Notes: generated by a model not told the origin, from the sequence alone. A DNA stretch of 64,000 nucleotides from Kocuria marina (GCA_014652975.1 BMZV01000001.1:434001-498000), one strand, 5' to 3'. Positions 21,234 to 34,077 are shown, numbered from the stretch's first letter. Program-made: numbers and translations.

Positions 21234-22958
21234 ATGTACCCTTTCACGCGCTCACACGCCAAGCACCGCGCCACCAAGTCCGTGGCCGTCGCGGAACCCG
21301 CCCGTCTGTCCCCCGCCGCGCAACAGCGCCAGAAGCAGTACGAGGACGTGGACGTCGCCATCGTCATGGAATCCACCTACCCCTTCCTCAAGGGCGGGGT
21401 CTCGGCGGTCGTCCACGACATCGTCACGGGTAACCCCGACCTGAGCTACGGGATCATCCACATCTCCTGGGACTCCGAGGCACCCCAGGAGGACCTCTAC
21501 TCCATGCCCGAGAACGTGAAATGGGTCCGCGTGGTCTACCTGAGCATGCAGGAGCACCGGGACGACTTCATGTCCGTGCGTCCCAAGGACCTGCGCATGA
21601 CCGCGGAGCAGCGAACGGTGCTGTCCCACCGGATCTTCGACGCGATCTACGCCCTGGCCGGTGCCCGGGACACCGAGCCACTGTGGGAGCTCATCGACGA
21701 AGGACTCAATGAACGTACCCGGCAGTACCCCCTGTGGGCCGTGCTGGGCTCCCGCGAGTTCCTGCATGCGCTGACGGAGCGGATGCCGCAGCTCGGGCTC
21801 CCCCTGTCCGAATCGTTCTGGTTGCTGCGCGGATTCTTCTCCCTGGCCCACGCGATCCTGGGCGAGACCATGCCCCGGGCCCGGGTGTACCACGCGCACA
21901 CGACCGGCTACGCGTCCCTGCTGGGTGCCGCGGCCGCGCGCGATCACGGCACGTCGTTCCTGCTCACCGAGCACAACCTGTACGTGCGCGACACCGTGAA
22001 CACCCTGCTCGACCGCAACATGGCGCTGTCGATCACGTCCGAGGACTACCGCACGTTTGACGTCAGTGCCGAGGACCGGGCGTGGATGGCGTGGTGGATC
22101 GAGATCGGGCACTTCTGCTACCCGAGCGCCGAGCTCGTAACCTACCTCTACCCCACGGCCATCACGGAGGCCGCGAGCCTGGGCGCGGACGTGGACAAGT
22201 CCGTGGTGCTGCCCAACGGCATGATCATCGAGGAGTTCGAGGAGAAGTACCACGCCCGCCAAGCCGCGGTAGAGCGCATTGCGCAGTCCCCGGAGGAACA
22301 CACCTGGCGACTCGTGTACATCGCCCGCGTGGTGCCCATCAAGGGACTCATGGATCTGCTCTCCAGCATGGACATCCTGCGGGATCGCGGGTACCCCAAC
22401 ATCCACCTGGACGTCCTGGGCCCCACCGAGCATGTGCCCGAGTACTACGAGGCGTGCCTCGAGAAGATCGAGGCCCTGGGCCTCCACGACCTCGTGACCA
22501 TCCACGGGACCGTGAACGTACGGGACATGCTCGACCAGTTCGACCTCCTGGTGCTCCCGAGCTACAACGAGGGCCAGCCGATCGTGGTGCTCGAGGCCAT
22601 GGCCGCGGGCATCCCCACGGTGGGTTCGGACGTGGGTGGCATGAGCCAGCTCGTGGGCGACGACCTGGTGACCCCCGACGGCCGCACGTGGGGACCGTGC
22701 GGTGAACTGCTCGCACCCGGTGACATCGTGGCCATGGCGGACAAGGTCCAGGCCGTGATCGGGAACGTGGACCGTTACCGCTCCTACAGCACCAACGCCC
22801 GCGGCCGCGTGGAGGACTTCTTCCAGCTCCACGAGGTCATGTCCTCCTACAACAAGATCTACCGGATGCTCGGCAACATGGGTGAGAAGCGCAACTTCGA
22901 GTACTCGGACCTGCGTCAACCGGCGCTCGACGCGCCGTTGGCGGGCGCGGGCGAGTGA
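21234..22958 (+). CDS. PelF-like GT4 glycosyltransferase
   Basis: 574 residues, ATG 21234 behind GAGGA. The N-terminal half has VAIVMESTYPFLKGGVSAVVHD, the PelF signature (xEGTYPFxxGGVS). The C-terminal GT-B half has DLLVLPSYNEGQPIVVLEAM with the EX7E pair Glu446 and Glu454. PelF polymerises UDP-GalNAc/GlcNAc in Pseudomonas and some Gram-positives. The first 35 residues (basic, Ala-rich) are additional to the family core. It stops in a GTGA overlap with the next gene, so the two are cotranslated. Confidence 0.88.
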   Translation: MYPFTRSHAKHRATKSVAVAEPARLSPAAQQRQKQYEDVDVAIVMESTYPFLKGGVSAVVHDIVTGNPDLSYGIIHISWDSEAPQEDLYSMPENVKWVRVVYLSMQEHRDDFMSVRPKDLRMTAEQRTVLSHRIFDAIYALAGARDTEPLWELIDEGLNERTRQYPLWAVLGSREFLHALTERMPQLGLPLSESFWLLRGFFSLAHAILGETMPRARVYHAHTTGYASLLGAAAARDHGTSFLLTEHNLYVRDTVNTLLDRNMALSITSEDYRTFDVSAEDRAWMAWWIEIGHFCYPSAELVTYLYPTAITEAASLGADVDKSVVLPNGMIIEEFEEKYHARQAAVERIAQSPEEHTWRLVYIARVVPIKGLMDLLSSMDILRDRGYPNIHLDVLGPTEHVPEYYEACLEKIEALGLHDLVTIHGTVNVRDMLDQFDLLVLPSYNEGQPIVVLEAMAAGIPTVGSDVGGMSQLVGDDLVTPDGRTWGPCGELLAPGDIVAMADKVQAVIGNVDRYRSYSTNARGRVEDFFQLHEVMSSYNKIYRMLGNMGEKRNFEYSDLRQPALDAPLAGAGE

Positions 22959-24019
22959 GCGGCGTCGGCGCCTGGATCCGGTACGGGGGCCCGATCAGCC
23001 CCGAGCAGCTCGACTTCGCCGCGCAGCACTACCGGGCGGCGATCCTGCAACCGTGGGAGACGGCGGCGGCCGCGGACCTCAAGCGGCGCCGCCCGGACAT
23101 GACGGTGCTGTGCTACAAGTGCCTGTCCTCGACCCGCAGTTACGAACCGGGCCCGATCCACAGTTCCGGGGTCTCGTACGCCGAAGCCCCGGACCGGTGG
23201 TTCGCGCGGCGCCTGGACGGTGAACGCATCGAGTGGGCCCGCTACGGCGGACACTGGCAGATGACCGTGTGGTCGCCCGAGTACCGCGAGCGCTGGGTGC
23301 GCAACGTCGTCGCCGAGCTGCGGGATTCGCCGTTCGACGGCGTGATGGCGGACAACGACGTGTTCGACGACTACTACGGCCTGGACCTGCCCATCCGTCA
23401 TGCCCGGACGATGGCGGATTTCCGCGACGGCGCGGGCGAATTGGTGCATGCCGCGGGCACGGCCCTGAACGAGGTCGGTAAGATCCTGGTCCCGAACATC
23501 GCGGAATCGCGGCGCGAGCCCGGCCGCTGGGCGAGCCACGCGGCCTACGGCGGCGGATTCGAGGAGGTATGGCTGGGTTTCAGCCCGGTGGACCTGTTCG
23601 ACCCGCAGACCACCGAGGCGCAGCTGCCCCAGGCGGACGGGCCGGGCCTCAGCATCCTGCGGGTGCCCACGGACGGCGACGACGACCACCCCAATGTCGA
23701 GTACGGTCTGGCCGCGTTCTGGATCTTCGGGGCGGGCCGCGGCGCGTACTCGGCCACGGCGCACGACGACTACAGCCGCACCCAGCACACCGCGCAGCTC
23801 GATTGGGATCTCGGCGCGCCAGTGCAGGACCCCGTGCGCCGCGGTCACACGTGGTGGCGCGAGTTCACGCACGGCTGGGCCGCGGTGAACTTCAACGCCG
23901 ACCGCCGACGACGCCGCCGCGTCCGGGTGCCGCGCGGCATGGTCGACGTCCGGGGTCGGGCGGCGGGGTCCCACCTGGTGCTGCAGCCCCGCCGCGGGGT
24001 GGTGCTGCGGCGGGGGTGA
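22955..24019 (+). CDS. Putative glycosyl hydrolase (GHL15-like TIM barrel)
   Basis: 354 residues from GTG 22955, overlapping the pelF stop. There is no signal peptide. A barrel-type pattern is visible: AILQPWE, MTVLCYKCLSSTRS, SPEYRERWVRNVVAEL, and then the acidic strand end FDGVMADNDVFDD (Asp128, Asp133, Asp135, candidate catalytic). The C-terminal 50 residues look like a small beta domain ending RRGVVLRRG. This matches uncharacterised hydrolases found beside PelF/PelG in Gram-positives. By analogy with PelA it may trim or release the polysaccharide (inference), but it would have to be exported by an unknown route or act inside. Confidence 0.7.
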   Translation: MSGVGAWIRYGGPISPEQLDFAAQHYRAAILQPWETAAAADLKRRRPDMTVLCYKCLSSTRSYEPGPIHSSGVSYAEAPDRWFARRLDGERIEWARYGGHWQMTVWSPEYRERWVRNVVAELRDSPFDGVMADNDVFDDYYGLDLPIRHARTMADFRDGAGELVHAAGTALNEVGKILVPNIAESRREPGRWASHAAYGGGFEEVWLGFSPVDLFDPQTTEAQLPQADGPGLSILRVPTDGDDDHPNVEYGLAAFWIFGAGRGAYSATAHDDYSRTQHTAQLDWDLGAPVQDPVRRGHTWWREFTHGWAAVNFNADRRRRRRVRVPRGMVDVRGRAAGSHLVLQPRRGVVLRRG

Positions 24020-24041
24020 GCCCACCGGGGGTGCGGGGCAT

Positions 24042-24069
24042 CGCGTGCCGGACGCCCGTCCGGCACGCG
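24042..24069 (+). terminator. Hairpin terminator of the Pel-like cluster
   Basis: CGCGTGCCGGACG and CGTCCGGCACGCG form a perfect 13-bp inverted repeat with a two-base centre, 22 bases behind the hydrolase stop. No T-run follows. Confidence 0.65.
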
Positions 24070-24158
24070 TGTGCGCCGGACATGTTGTCTCTGGCCGCGC
24101 CGTGTGAGGCCCGGGCGCGAGGTGACACCCCGTCGGCGCATCGTGATGGAATCACCCC

Positions 24159-25010
24159 ATGAGCCCAATACCTCGTCCGCGCCCGTTCACCCAGGTCGAC
24201 GTCTTCTCCCGGGAGCCCTATCTGGGCAACCCGGTGGCGGTCGTCCTGGATGGCACCGATCTCACCGACGACGCCATGGCCCGCTTCGCGCGCTGGACCA
24301 ACCTGTCCGAGACCACGTTCGTGCTCCCACCCACGGACCCGGACGCCGACTACCGGTTGCGCATCTGGACCCCGGACCGTGAGCTGCCGTTCGCCGGTCA
24401 CCCCACCCTGGGCTCGGCTCACGCATGGCTCACCGCGGGCAACACCGCGCGCGCCAAGGACGTCATCGTCCAGGAATGCGCCGCGGGCCTCGTGCGGATC
24501 CGCCCGTCCGACGACGGCGCACTGACCTTCGAGGCCCCACCCACCGACCGCACGGGAGACCTGGGCCCGGAATTGCTCGGGGGCGTAACCGCGGCCCTGG
24601 GCCTGCGGGACGAGCAGGTCGTCGCCCATCAGTGGGTCGACAACGGCCCCGGCTGGGCCGCGCTGCTTCTGGCCGGCGCCGAGGACGTCCTGGCGATCGA
24701 GCCCGACCTTCCCGCTCTCCACGGCGCCAAGATCGGCGTGGTGGGTCCCCACCCGCAGAGCAGCCCGCACCAGTTCGAGGTCCGCGCCTTCGTGGGTGGC
24801 ACCGGCGGGTACGAGGACCCCGTCACGGGAAGCCTCAACGCGAGCCTGGCCCAGTGGCTCATCCGTACGGACCGGGCGCCCGCGAACTACATCGCCCGAC
24901 AGGGCACCCTCATGGGACGCAGCGGCCTCGTGACCGTGACGTCGGACGGGGACCACGTGTTCGTGGGCGGACACTGCACCGCGTGCATCGACGGGACGGT
25001 GCTGTTGTGA
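24159..25010 (+). CDS. PhzF-family isomerase/epimerase
   Basis: 283 residues, close to the family norm. TQVDVFSREPYLGNPVAVV starts the first domain, and the catalytic Glu is in WTNLSETTF. FAGHPTLGSAHAWL and the C-terminal GYEDPVTGSLNASLAQWL mark the two pseudo-symmetric halves. No phenazine genes are present, so it is one of the many PhzF homologues of unknown substrate. Its stop overlaps the next start. Confidence 0.88.
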   Translation: MSPIPRPRPFTQVDVFSREPYLGNPVAVVLDGTDLTDDAMARFARWTNLSETTFVLPPTDPDADYRLRIWTPDRELPFAGHPTLGSAHAWLTAGNTARAKDVIVQECAAGLVRIRPSDDGALTFEAPPTDRTGDLGPELLGGVTAALGLRDEQVVAHQWVDNGPGWAALLLAGAEDVLAIEPDLPALHGAKIGVVGPHPQSSPHQFEVRAFVGGTGGYEDPVTGSLNASLAQWLIRTDRAPANYIARQGTLMGRSGLVTVTSDGDHVFVGGHCTACIDGTVLL

Positions 25011-25423
25011 ACCCCCGGGGCACCGAGCAGGGCGCATCCCTGCACCTGGTCTTCGACGGCAACTGTGGGTTCTGCACGCGCTGCGTGGGATGGGCCCGGA
25101 CACTGGACCGCCATGACCGGATCGCCCTGCACGCCTACCAGGTCCCCGGCGTACTGGAGCGGTTTGGACTGACGAATGCGGAGGGCAACGCGTCGGTGTG
25201 GGCCGTCCTATCCCGTTCCGGTGAGCGATCCTCGGGGGCGCACGCGGTGGCCGTGACCCTGGACACCGCCCTGAGCATCCGGGTGTTCGAGCCGTTCTAC
25301 CGGTTACCGCCCGTGCGGTGGGTCCAGGACCGCGTGTACCGGTGGGTGGCCGATCACCGGGGGAAGTTCCCCGGTGTCACCCCGTGGTGCCAGCAGCACC
25401 CCGGGCAGTGCGGGACCCCGTAA
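25007..25423 (+). CDS. DCC-family (DUF393) thiol-disulfide oxidoreductase-like protein
   Basis: 138 residues from GTG 25007 (overlaps the phzF TGA). The defining DxxCxxC motif appears as FDGNCGFCTRCVGW near residue 18. The C-terminus YRWVADHRGKFPG is also typical. The function is unproven; the family name reflects its thioredoxin-like CxxC. Confidence 0.85.
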   Translation: MNPRGTEQGASLHLVFDGNCGFCTRCVGWARTLDRHDRIALHAYQVPGVLERFGLTNAEGNASVWAVLSRSGERSSGAHAVAVTLDTALSIRVFEPFYRLPPVRWVQDRVYRWVADHRGKFPGVTPWCQQHPGQCGTP

Positions 25424-25596
25424 CGGTTCCGCTCCGCGTACCGAGCGAGCCGTGCCACCCGCGCGACGGCAAGACACTGCGGCGCCATGACTCCATGACT
25501 CCGCCCCGACGCGCACCACCCCACCGAACACGTCGCCACCCGAGCGGTGCCATCCCACCGCGGCGCCGCCGCTCCACCGCGTTCAAAGATCGGGTC

Positions 25597-26259
25597 TCAC
25601 CCGGGCAGCGTGTCCCGCAGCGCCCGCGCCGCCGCGGTGACGTCCTCCGCATCGGTCACGGCCCGCACGACCACGATGCGCGAGGCACCCGTGTCGAGCA
25701 CGGACGGCAACCGCGCGGTGTCGACCCCACCGATCGCGAAGAAGGGCTTGTCCCCCGCCTGCTGAGCGGCGTAGCGCGGCAGCTCGAGCCCCACGGCCGC
25801 GCGACCCGGCTTGGTGGGGGTCTCCCACACGGGCCCTGTGCAGAAGTAGTCGAGCCCGGCGTCGGCCACGGCGGCGTCCACCTGGGCCGGGGAGTGACAG
25901 GACCGCCCGATCACCACGTCGTCCCCCAGGACCCGCCGAGCCTGCGCGGTGGTGAGATCGCCCTGGCCCACGTGGAACACGTCCGCGCCGGTGAGCAGCG
26001 CGACGTCCGCACGATCGTTGACGGCGAAGAGTGCGCCGTGCTCACGGGCGACGTCGGCGAGCACCTCGATGGCCTCGATCTCCGCGGCGGCCTCGAGGGA
26101 TTTGTCCCGCAACTGGATGATGTCCACCCCGCCCTCGTACGCGGCGTGCAGAAATTCGCGCAGGTCACCGCGCTCGTGGCGCGCCGTGACGCACACGTAC
26201 AGTCGCGCGTTCTCGAGGGCGGCGCGGCGCCCGGTACCCGTCTGGCTCGTGTGTCCCAT
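25597..26259 (-). CDS. thiE: Thiamine-phosphate synthase
   Basis: 220 residues from ATG 26259. It couples hydroxymethylpyrimidine-diphosphate with thiazole phosphate. [35 protein letters not shown] and [11 protein letters not shown] are the diphosphate- and substrate-binding loops. It is divergent from the riboswitch-led thiO operon and shows no riboswitch of its own in the 85 bases upstream. Confidence 0.95.
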   Translation of the reverse strand: MGHTSQTGTGRRAALENARLYVCVTARHERGDLREFLHAAYEGGVDIIQLRDKSLEAAAEIEAIEVLADVAREHGALFAVNDRADVALLTGADVFHVGQGDLTTAQARRVLGDDVVIGRSCHSPAQVDAAVADAGLDYFCTGPVWETPTKPGRAAVGLELPRYAAQQAGDKPFFAIGGVDTARLPSVLDTGASRIVVVRAVTDAEDVTAAARALRDTLPG

Positions 26260-26383
26260 GCGGCCATCGTGGCACGAACCGCGCGCCCGCGGACACCTCG
26301 CCCGATCAGCCCGCCGCGAAGTCCCCCTGCGTTCCACAGCTAGGGGTGATTAGACTGGCAGGGCCGTTCGTCGCCGTTCGACG

Positions 26384-26490
26384 AACTCCACGGGAGTCCG
26401 CACACGTTGGCAACAACCACCGCAGCGGGCTGAGAGGGCGTGAGCCGCCGACCGGATCACCTGATGCGGATCATGCCGCCGGAGGGAGGA
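26384..26490 (+). ncRNA. TPP riboswitch (THI element)
   Basis: The conserved CTGAGAGG (26429-26436, in GGGCTGAGAGGGCG) and CTGATGCGGATCATGCCG (26461 onward) segments are both present. The outer stem pairs the CTCC/GGGAG area at 26386-26396 with the 3' GGAGGGAGG. The 3' arm contains the ribosome binding site of thiO six bases before its ATG, so control is probably translational: TPP binding would hide the site. A candidate -10 (TAGACT) lies at 26351. Confidence 0.93.
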
Positions 26491-26493
26491 ACA

Positions 26494-30174
<3,681 letters not shown>

Positions 30175-30333
30175 CCCGTTCGATCACAGCTCCTCCTCAA
30201 GGAGCGGTTTCCGCGCGTGTGTCACCATGAGGTCCAGCGGTTCGTGGTGGATAGCCGTTGGACTGACTGATCGCTTGTCGCGCGCGGCAGCTCCTCGTGA
30301 GCGATCGCTGCTGGTGAGCAACGTGTGAACGCG

Positions 30334-30375
30334 AAGGTCCCCGTCACCGCGGTAACGCGGGCGACGGGGACCTTT
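30334..30375 (+). terminator. Terminator between the convergent thi and lut operons
   Basis: AAGGTCCCCGTC (30334-30345) and GACGGGGACCTT (30363-30374) pair perfectly around a 17-base loop that can itself fold, followed by TTCTC. It can act on both strands. The remaining 30175-30333 shows no gene. Confidence 0.8.
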
Positions 30376-30406
30376 CTCGAAGTATGCGGGACAGGACCGC
30401 GCGGCC

Positions 30407-31051
30407 TCAACCCAGCAGGATCACGTCCAGCGTGCGCGGACCGTGGACACCCTCCACGCGTTCGAGCTCGATGTCCGAGGTGGCCGAGGGCCCCGAGATC
30501 ATGGTGGTGGGCGCAGTGGGCTCCACGCGGGCCATGGCCTCCGGGATGAGCTCCACCACGGAGTCCAGCGGCACGATGCAGATGTGGTGGTCCGGCACCA
30601 GGGTGATGGCGCGCCGACCCTCGTCCGGGCGCCCGGACAGGAAGATGGTGCCCGTCTGCGCGCACGAGACCGTGGAGGAGGTCACCACGGCGTCCACCTG
30701 GTTGAGGTCCCGCACGGTCAGCGCGGAGGCCTTGCGACCGTCATTGGGGTCCACGATGGCCCGGCGCGCGGCGGTCTCCTCAGGCAACCACGCGGTGTCG
30801 AGGCCCTCGGGGATCACGTAGCGCGCGGAGGTCCCGAGCTGGGTGGCGACGCGCTGCGCCACGGTCTGCGCGGTCTCCCTGTAGACGTTGGCCTTGTAAT
30901 CCAGCAACCGGTCCTCGAGCATGTCGATGATCTCGTCCCGCCCGAGGTCCGAGGTGTGCCGGTAGTCGCGGGGCACGTGGGGTGCCCGCGGGTGGTCCGT
31001 GAGCGCACCGTTGAGCCGCTCGAGGATTTCGGTCTTGGCGTCGGCGCTCAT
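30407..31051 (-). CDS. lutC: LutC-like LUD-domain protein (lactate utilisation)
   Basis: 214 residues, ATG 31051, overlapping the lutB stop. LUD/DUF162 features: LDTAWLPEETAARRAIVD, VDAVVTSSTVSCAQTGT, VPDHHICIVPLDSVVELIPEA, and a C-terminal GPSATSDIELERVEGVHGP. It forms, with LutA and LutB, the L-lactate dehydrogenase complex found in Bacillus and many actinobacteria. It is the last gene of the operon. Confidence 0.92.
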   Translation of the reverse strand: MSADAKTEILERLNGALTDHPRAPHVPRDYRHTSDLGRDEIIDMLEDRLLDYKANVYRETAQTVAQRVATQLGTSARYVIPEGLDTAWLPEETAARRAIVDPNDGRKASALTVRDLNQVDAVVTSSTVSCAQTGTIFLSGRPDEGRRAITLVPDHHICIVPLDSVVELIPEAMARVEPTAPTTMISGPSATSDIELERVEGVHGPRTLDVILLG

Positions 31052-33036
31052 GCCGGCTCTCCGTCCTGGTTCCCGCGGCCTGCGTGGCCGTTGCGGGGTG
31101 CGATGTTGTCCTCGTGGGGGTCGCCCGTGGCAGCACTGTACGCCCCGGCCACGGCATCCGCGCCGGCACCCGGGGCGGCGGCGTCCTGGCCGGTGCCGGC
31201 CGCGGTCTCCTCGGTCCGGGCGGCCTTGGACTCGCCGTGCGGGCCCTGGGGGGTTGCCACCTCGACGGACGACGCCGGGTGGTCCTCCGCGGGCCCCGCA
31301 CCGGTGCGCGCGGTTCCCGACGCCGCAGTGACGCCGTCGCGCTCGAGTCGTTCCCCGGTCTCCCCCTCGTGCTTCTTCCACCAGTTGCGGAAGGATTCCT
31401 TGGGGGGCTCGGGGATGTCGCGTTCGGCGGTCCAGCCGCCCACCATGCCGGGCAGCCAGCCGATGGCGCGGTCGCGGCCGGCGATTACACGGCCCATGGG
31501 TAGCCCGCGCTCCGCCAAGGACATCCGCTGACCAGAGGACATCACGAAGGAAGCGCCCTTCATCATGGCGTCCATCTGCGTGGGCACACCGCGGGAAGGC
31601 ACGGCTCCTCGGATGCGGCGTCCTGCGCGACGCGCCCGAGAACCGAGCTCCTGGGGGCTGCCCTTCTGGGGGGCAGTGTCCTGCCCACCCCGGCCCTCGT
31701 CCGCGGTCAGGGACTTCTCCTCGCGCCAGTTGTCGTCCCCGCCCACCGCCGGGTCCTTGGAGGCCGGTGCCGGGTGGGCGTGGTCCGCGCGTTGCCCGTG
31801 CTGGGTGCGGATGTCCTCGTCCCGCAGATGCACGAGGATCTCGGGGATGTTGATCTTCACGGGACACACCTGGTAGCACGCCCCGCACAGGGAGGACGCG
31901 TACGGCAGGGAGGCATTCTTCTCGGACGTGATGCCCGTGAGCTGCGGCGAGAGGATCGCCCCGATGGGACCGGGGTAGGTGGAGCCGTAGGAGTGCCCGC
32001 CCGCGTGCTCGTACACGGGGCACACGTTCAGGCACGCGGAACACCGGATGCAGTGCAGTGCGGAGCGACCCTGGGGGTCCGCGAGCACCGCGGAGCGCCC
32101 GTTGTCCAGGAGCACCACGTGAAAGTTCTTGGGGCCGTCCCCGGGCGTCACGCCGGTCCACAGGGAGGTGTACGGGTTCATGCGTTCGCCAGTGGAGGAG
32201 CGCGGCAAGAGCTGGAAGAACACCTCGAGGTCCTGGTAGGTGGGCAACAGTTTCTCGATGCCCATCACGGTGATCAGGGTCTCGGGCAGGGTCAGGCACA
32301 TGCGCCCGTTGCCCTCGGACTCCACCACGGACAGGGTGCCAGTGTCCGCGATGCCGAAGTTCGCGCCGCTGATGGCCACCTTGGAGGTGAGGAACTTCTC
32401 CCGCAGGTGCTGCCGCGCGGCCTCCGCGAGCACTCGAGGCTCGCTCGTGAGCTCCTCGGTGACGCCGGGCATCTCGCGGCTGAAGATCTCGCGGATCTCC
32501 TCGCGGTTCTTGTGGATCGCGGGCACCAGGATGTGGGAGGGCTTGTCCCGCCCCAGCTGCACGATGAGCTCGGCGAGGTCCGTCTCCGTGGCGGTGATCC
32601 CGTGCTCGGAGAGGTGCTCGTCCAGCCCGATCTCCTGGGTGGCCATGGACTTCACCTTGATCACGTCCGTGGTGTCCTGCTCCTGGACCAGGCGGGTCAC
32701 GATGGCGTTCGCCTCGTCCGCGTCCCGGGCCCAGTGGACGACGCCGCCGCGCGCCGTCACATTCGCCTCGAACAGCTCGAGCAGCTCGGGCAGCTCCGCC
32801 ATCACGGTCTCCTTGATGGCGGAGCCGGCGTCGCGCAGCTCGCTCCAGTCCGGGACTTCCCCCACCACGCCGGCGCGCTTGGCGCGGATGGTGTGGGTGG
32901 CGTGCCGGATGTTGGCGCGCATCTGCTTGTTCTGCAGCTCCTTCTTGGCGGCCTTGGGGAAGGCGACCTGCGCGTGCAGGTTGCCCTGCCCGTGCACGGG
33001 ACGCACGGCGGGCATGCCGAGGGACGTGACGCTCAT
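31048..33036 (-). CDS. lutB: LutB-like iron-sulfur protein with long C-terminal extension
   Basis: 662 residues. The LUD domain (residues 1-300) contains SGANFGIADTGTL. The ferredoxin part has CIRCSACLNVCPVYEHAGG and CGACYQVCPVKINIP. After about residue 420 come some 60 disordered charged residues. A conserved-looking block (FVMSSGQRMSLAERGLPMG, PPKESFRNWWKKH) and about 90 more low-complexity residues follow. Typical LutB is about 475. ATGA overlaps join it to lutA and lutC. Confidence 0.92.
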   Translation of the reverse strand: MSVTSLGMPAVRPVHGQGNLHAQVAFPKAAKKELQNKQMRANIRHATHTIRAKRAGVVGEVPDWSELRDAGSAIKETVMAELPELLELFEANVTARGGVVHWARDADEANAIVTRLVQEQDTTDVIKVKSMATQEIGLDEHLSEHGITATETDLAELIVQLGRDKPSHILVPAIHKNREEIREIFSREMPGVTEELTSEPRVLAEAARQHLREKFLTSKVAISGANFGIADTGTLSVVESEGNGRMCLTLPETLITVMGIEKLLPTYQDLEVFFQLLPRSSTGERMNPYTSLWTGVTPGDGPKNFHVVLLDNGRSAVLADPQGRSALHCIRCSACLNVCPVYEHAGGHSYGSTYPGPIGAILSPQLTGITSEKNASLPYASSLCGACYQVCPVKINIPEILVHLRDEDIRTQHGQRADHAHPAPASKDPAVGGDDNWREEKSLTADEGRGGQDTAPQKGSPQELGSRARRAGRRIRGAVPSRGVPTQMDAMMKGASFVMSSGQRMSLAERGLPMGRVIAGRDRAIGWLPGMVGGWTAERDIPEPPKESFRNWWKKHEGETGERLERDGVTAASGTARTGAGPAEDHPASSVEVATPQGPHGESKAARTEETAAGTGQDAAAPGAGADAVAGAYSAATGDPHEDNIAPRNGHAGRGNQDGEPA

Positions 33037-33875
33037 CGAGTTGCTCCTGCAGTGGTGGCCGGGCTCGCCGCGCGACGGCCGGGCTGGGGGATGGACAGTT
33101 CAACGGGGCCCTCTACCTGCAGCGGGTTGGCCCGGGTTGAGGCGAGGATTTCCGCGAAGTGGACGGTCTGGACGTCCACGTTCCGCTTGGACGCCGCTCC
33201 GCCCAGGTGCAGCAGGCACGAGGCATCCCCGCCGGTGCACAGCGAGGCGCCCGAGCTGCGAATGTTGTTGAGCTTGGCGTCCGCCATGGCACCGGAGACG
33301 TCCGGATTCTTGAAGGAGAACGTGCCGCCGAAGCCGCAGCACTCCTCGGCGTCGGGTAGCTCATGGAACTCGATGTCCGCCACGGAGCGCACGAGGTCTT
33401 TCTGGCGATCCCCGAGTCCCAACAGGCGCATGCCGTGGCACGAGGGGTGGTAGGTCACCGGGTGCGGGAACCAGGAGCCGAGCTGCTCGGCGGCGTCCGT
33501 CACGCCCAGCACGTCCACGAGCAGCTCGGAGAGCTCGTAGGTGTTCTTGGCCACCATGGCGGCATCCTCGGCCAGGGCGTCCTCGCCGCACTGGCGCGCA
33601 ACCATCGGCTGCTGGTGCCCCAGGGAGGCCACACAGGAGCCGGAGGGGGCCACGGCGACGTCGTAGTCCACACTCGTGAACGCGCGCACGTGGTTGCGGA
33701 TCACCGGCACAGCGTCCTGGAAGTACCCGCTGTTGACGTGCATCTGGGAACAGCAGCCCTGCCCCTGGGGAAACACGACCTCGTGTCCCAGCCGCTCGAG
33801 GATCCGCACGGTGGCCAGCGCCACCTTGGGATACATGGCATCCACAATGCATGTGGCGAAGAGCGCGATTTTCAT
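33033..33875 (-). CDS. lutA: LutA-like CCG-domain protein
   Basis: 280 residues, slightly longer than usual (about 240) because of a Pro/Ala-rich tail. Two CCG motifs are visible: GQGCCSQMHVNSGY and DAEECCGFGGTFS, with PSGSC and YHPSCHGMR also conserved. They bind an Fe-S centre or quinone. It is the first gene of lutABC, divergent from lldP, with an LldR-like operator about 40 bases upstream of the ATG. Confidence 0.92.
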   Translation of the reverse strand: MKIALFATCIVDAMYPKVALATVRILERLGHEVVFPQGQGCCSQMHVNSGYFQDAVPVIRNHVRAFTSVDYDVAVAPSGSCVASLGHQQPMVARQCGEDALAEDAAMVAKNTYELSELLVDVLGVTDAAEQLGSWFPHPVTYHPSCHGMRLLGLGDRQKDLVRSVADIEFHELPDAEECCGFGGTFSFKNPDVSGAMADAKLNNIRSSGASLCTGGDASCLLHLGGAASKRNVDVQTVHFAEILASTRANPLQVEGPVELSIPQPGRRAASPATTAGATR

Positions 33876-33915
33876 GTGTGTGGTCTCCTAACCGTCTGCC
33901 CCGGTCCATACTCTG

Positions 33916-33926
33916 CGGTCATACCA
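33916..33926. promoter_or_regulatory. LldR-like operator near lutA
   Basis: CGGTCATACCA, minus strand TGGTATGACCG, matches the TNGTNNNACNA-type site known for Corynebacterium LldR at all but one defined base. It covers the likely lutA -10. Confidence 0.5.
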
Positions 33927-34066
33927 GGCTACGCCCGTGAGCCCGGTCACAACAACGTACGGCGTGGCATGGGACAGGCATGAAAGGCCGCGCGGGCTCC
34001 CCGTGGCGGGGCGCGAGGTGTTCACCATGTGACCTGCATCATGTACGCTGTGCGGTAGGACCAATG

Positions 34067-34077
34067 TGGTCTGACCA
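34067..34077. promoter_or_regulatory. LldR-like operator in the lldP leader
   Basis: TGGTCTGACCA is a perfect odd-centred palindrome and a full match to the known FadR-type LldR consensus. It lies about 18 bases after the lldP -10, where a bound repressor would block transcription. Confidence 0.7.

Noticed and set aside
19146-24069. Genomic island inserted at tRNA-Pro
   Set aside because: No integrase and no second copy of the tRNA 3' end was seen after the Pel-like genes. The AT-rich leader alone is not enough.
30181-30333. Possible small RNA or transposase remnant between thiF and the terminator
   Set aside because: A 7-base inverted repeat (GATCGCT/AGCGATC) is too weak, and no reading frame resembles a transposase.
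30407-33103. An 898-codon minus-strand frame across lutB and lutC
   Set aside because: Only its last 214 codons are a gene (lutC, from 31051). The rest is lutB read in another frame.
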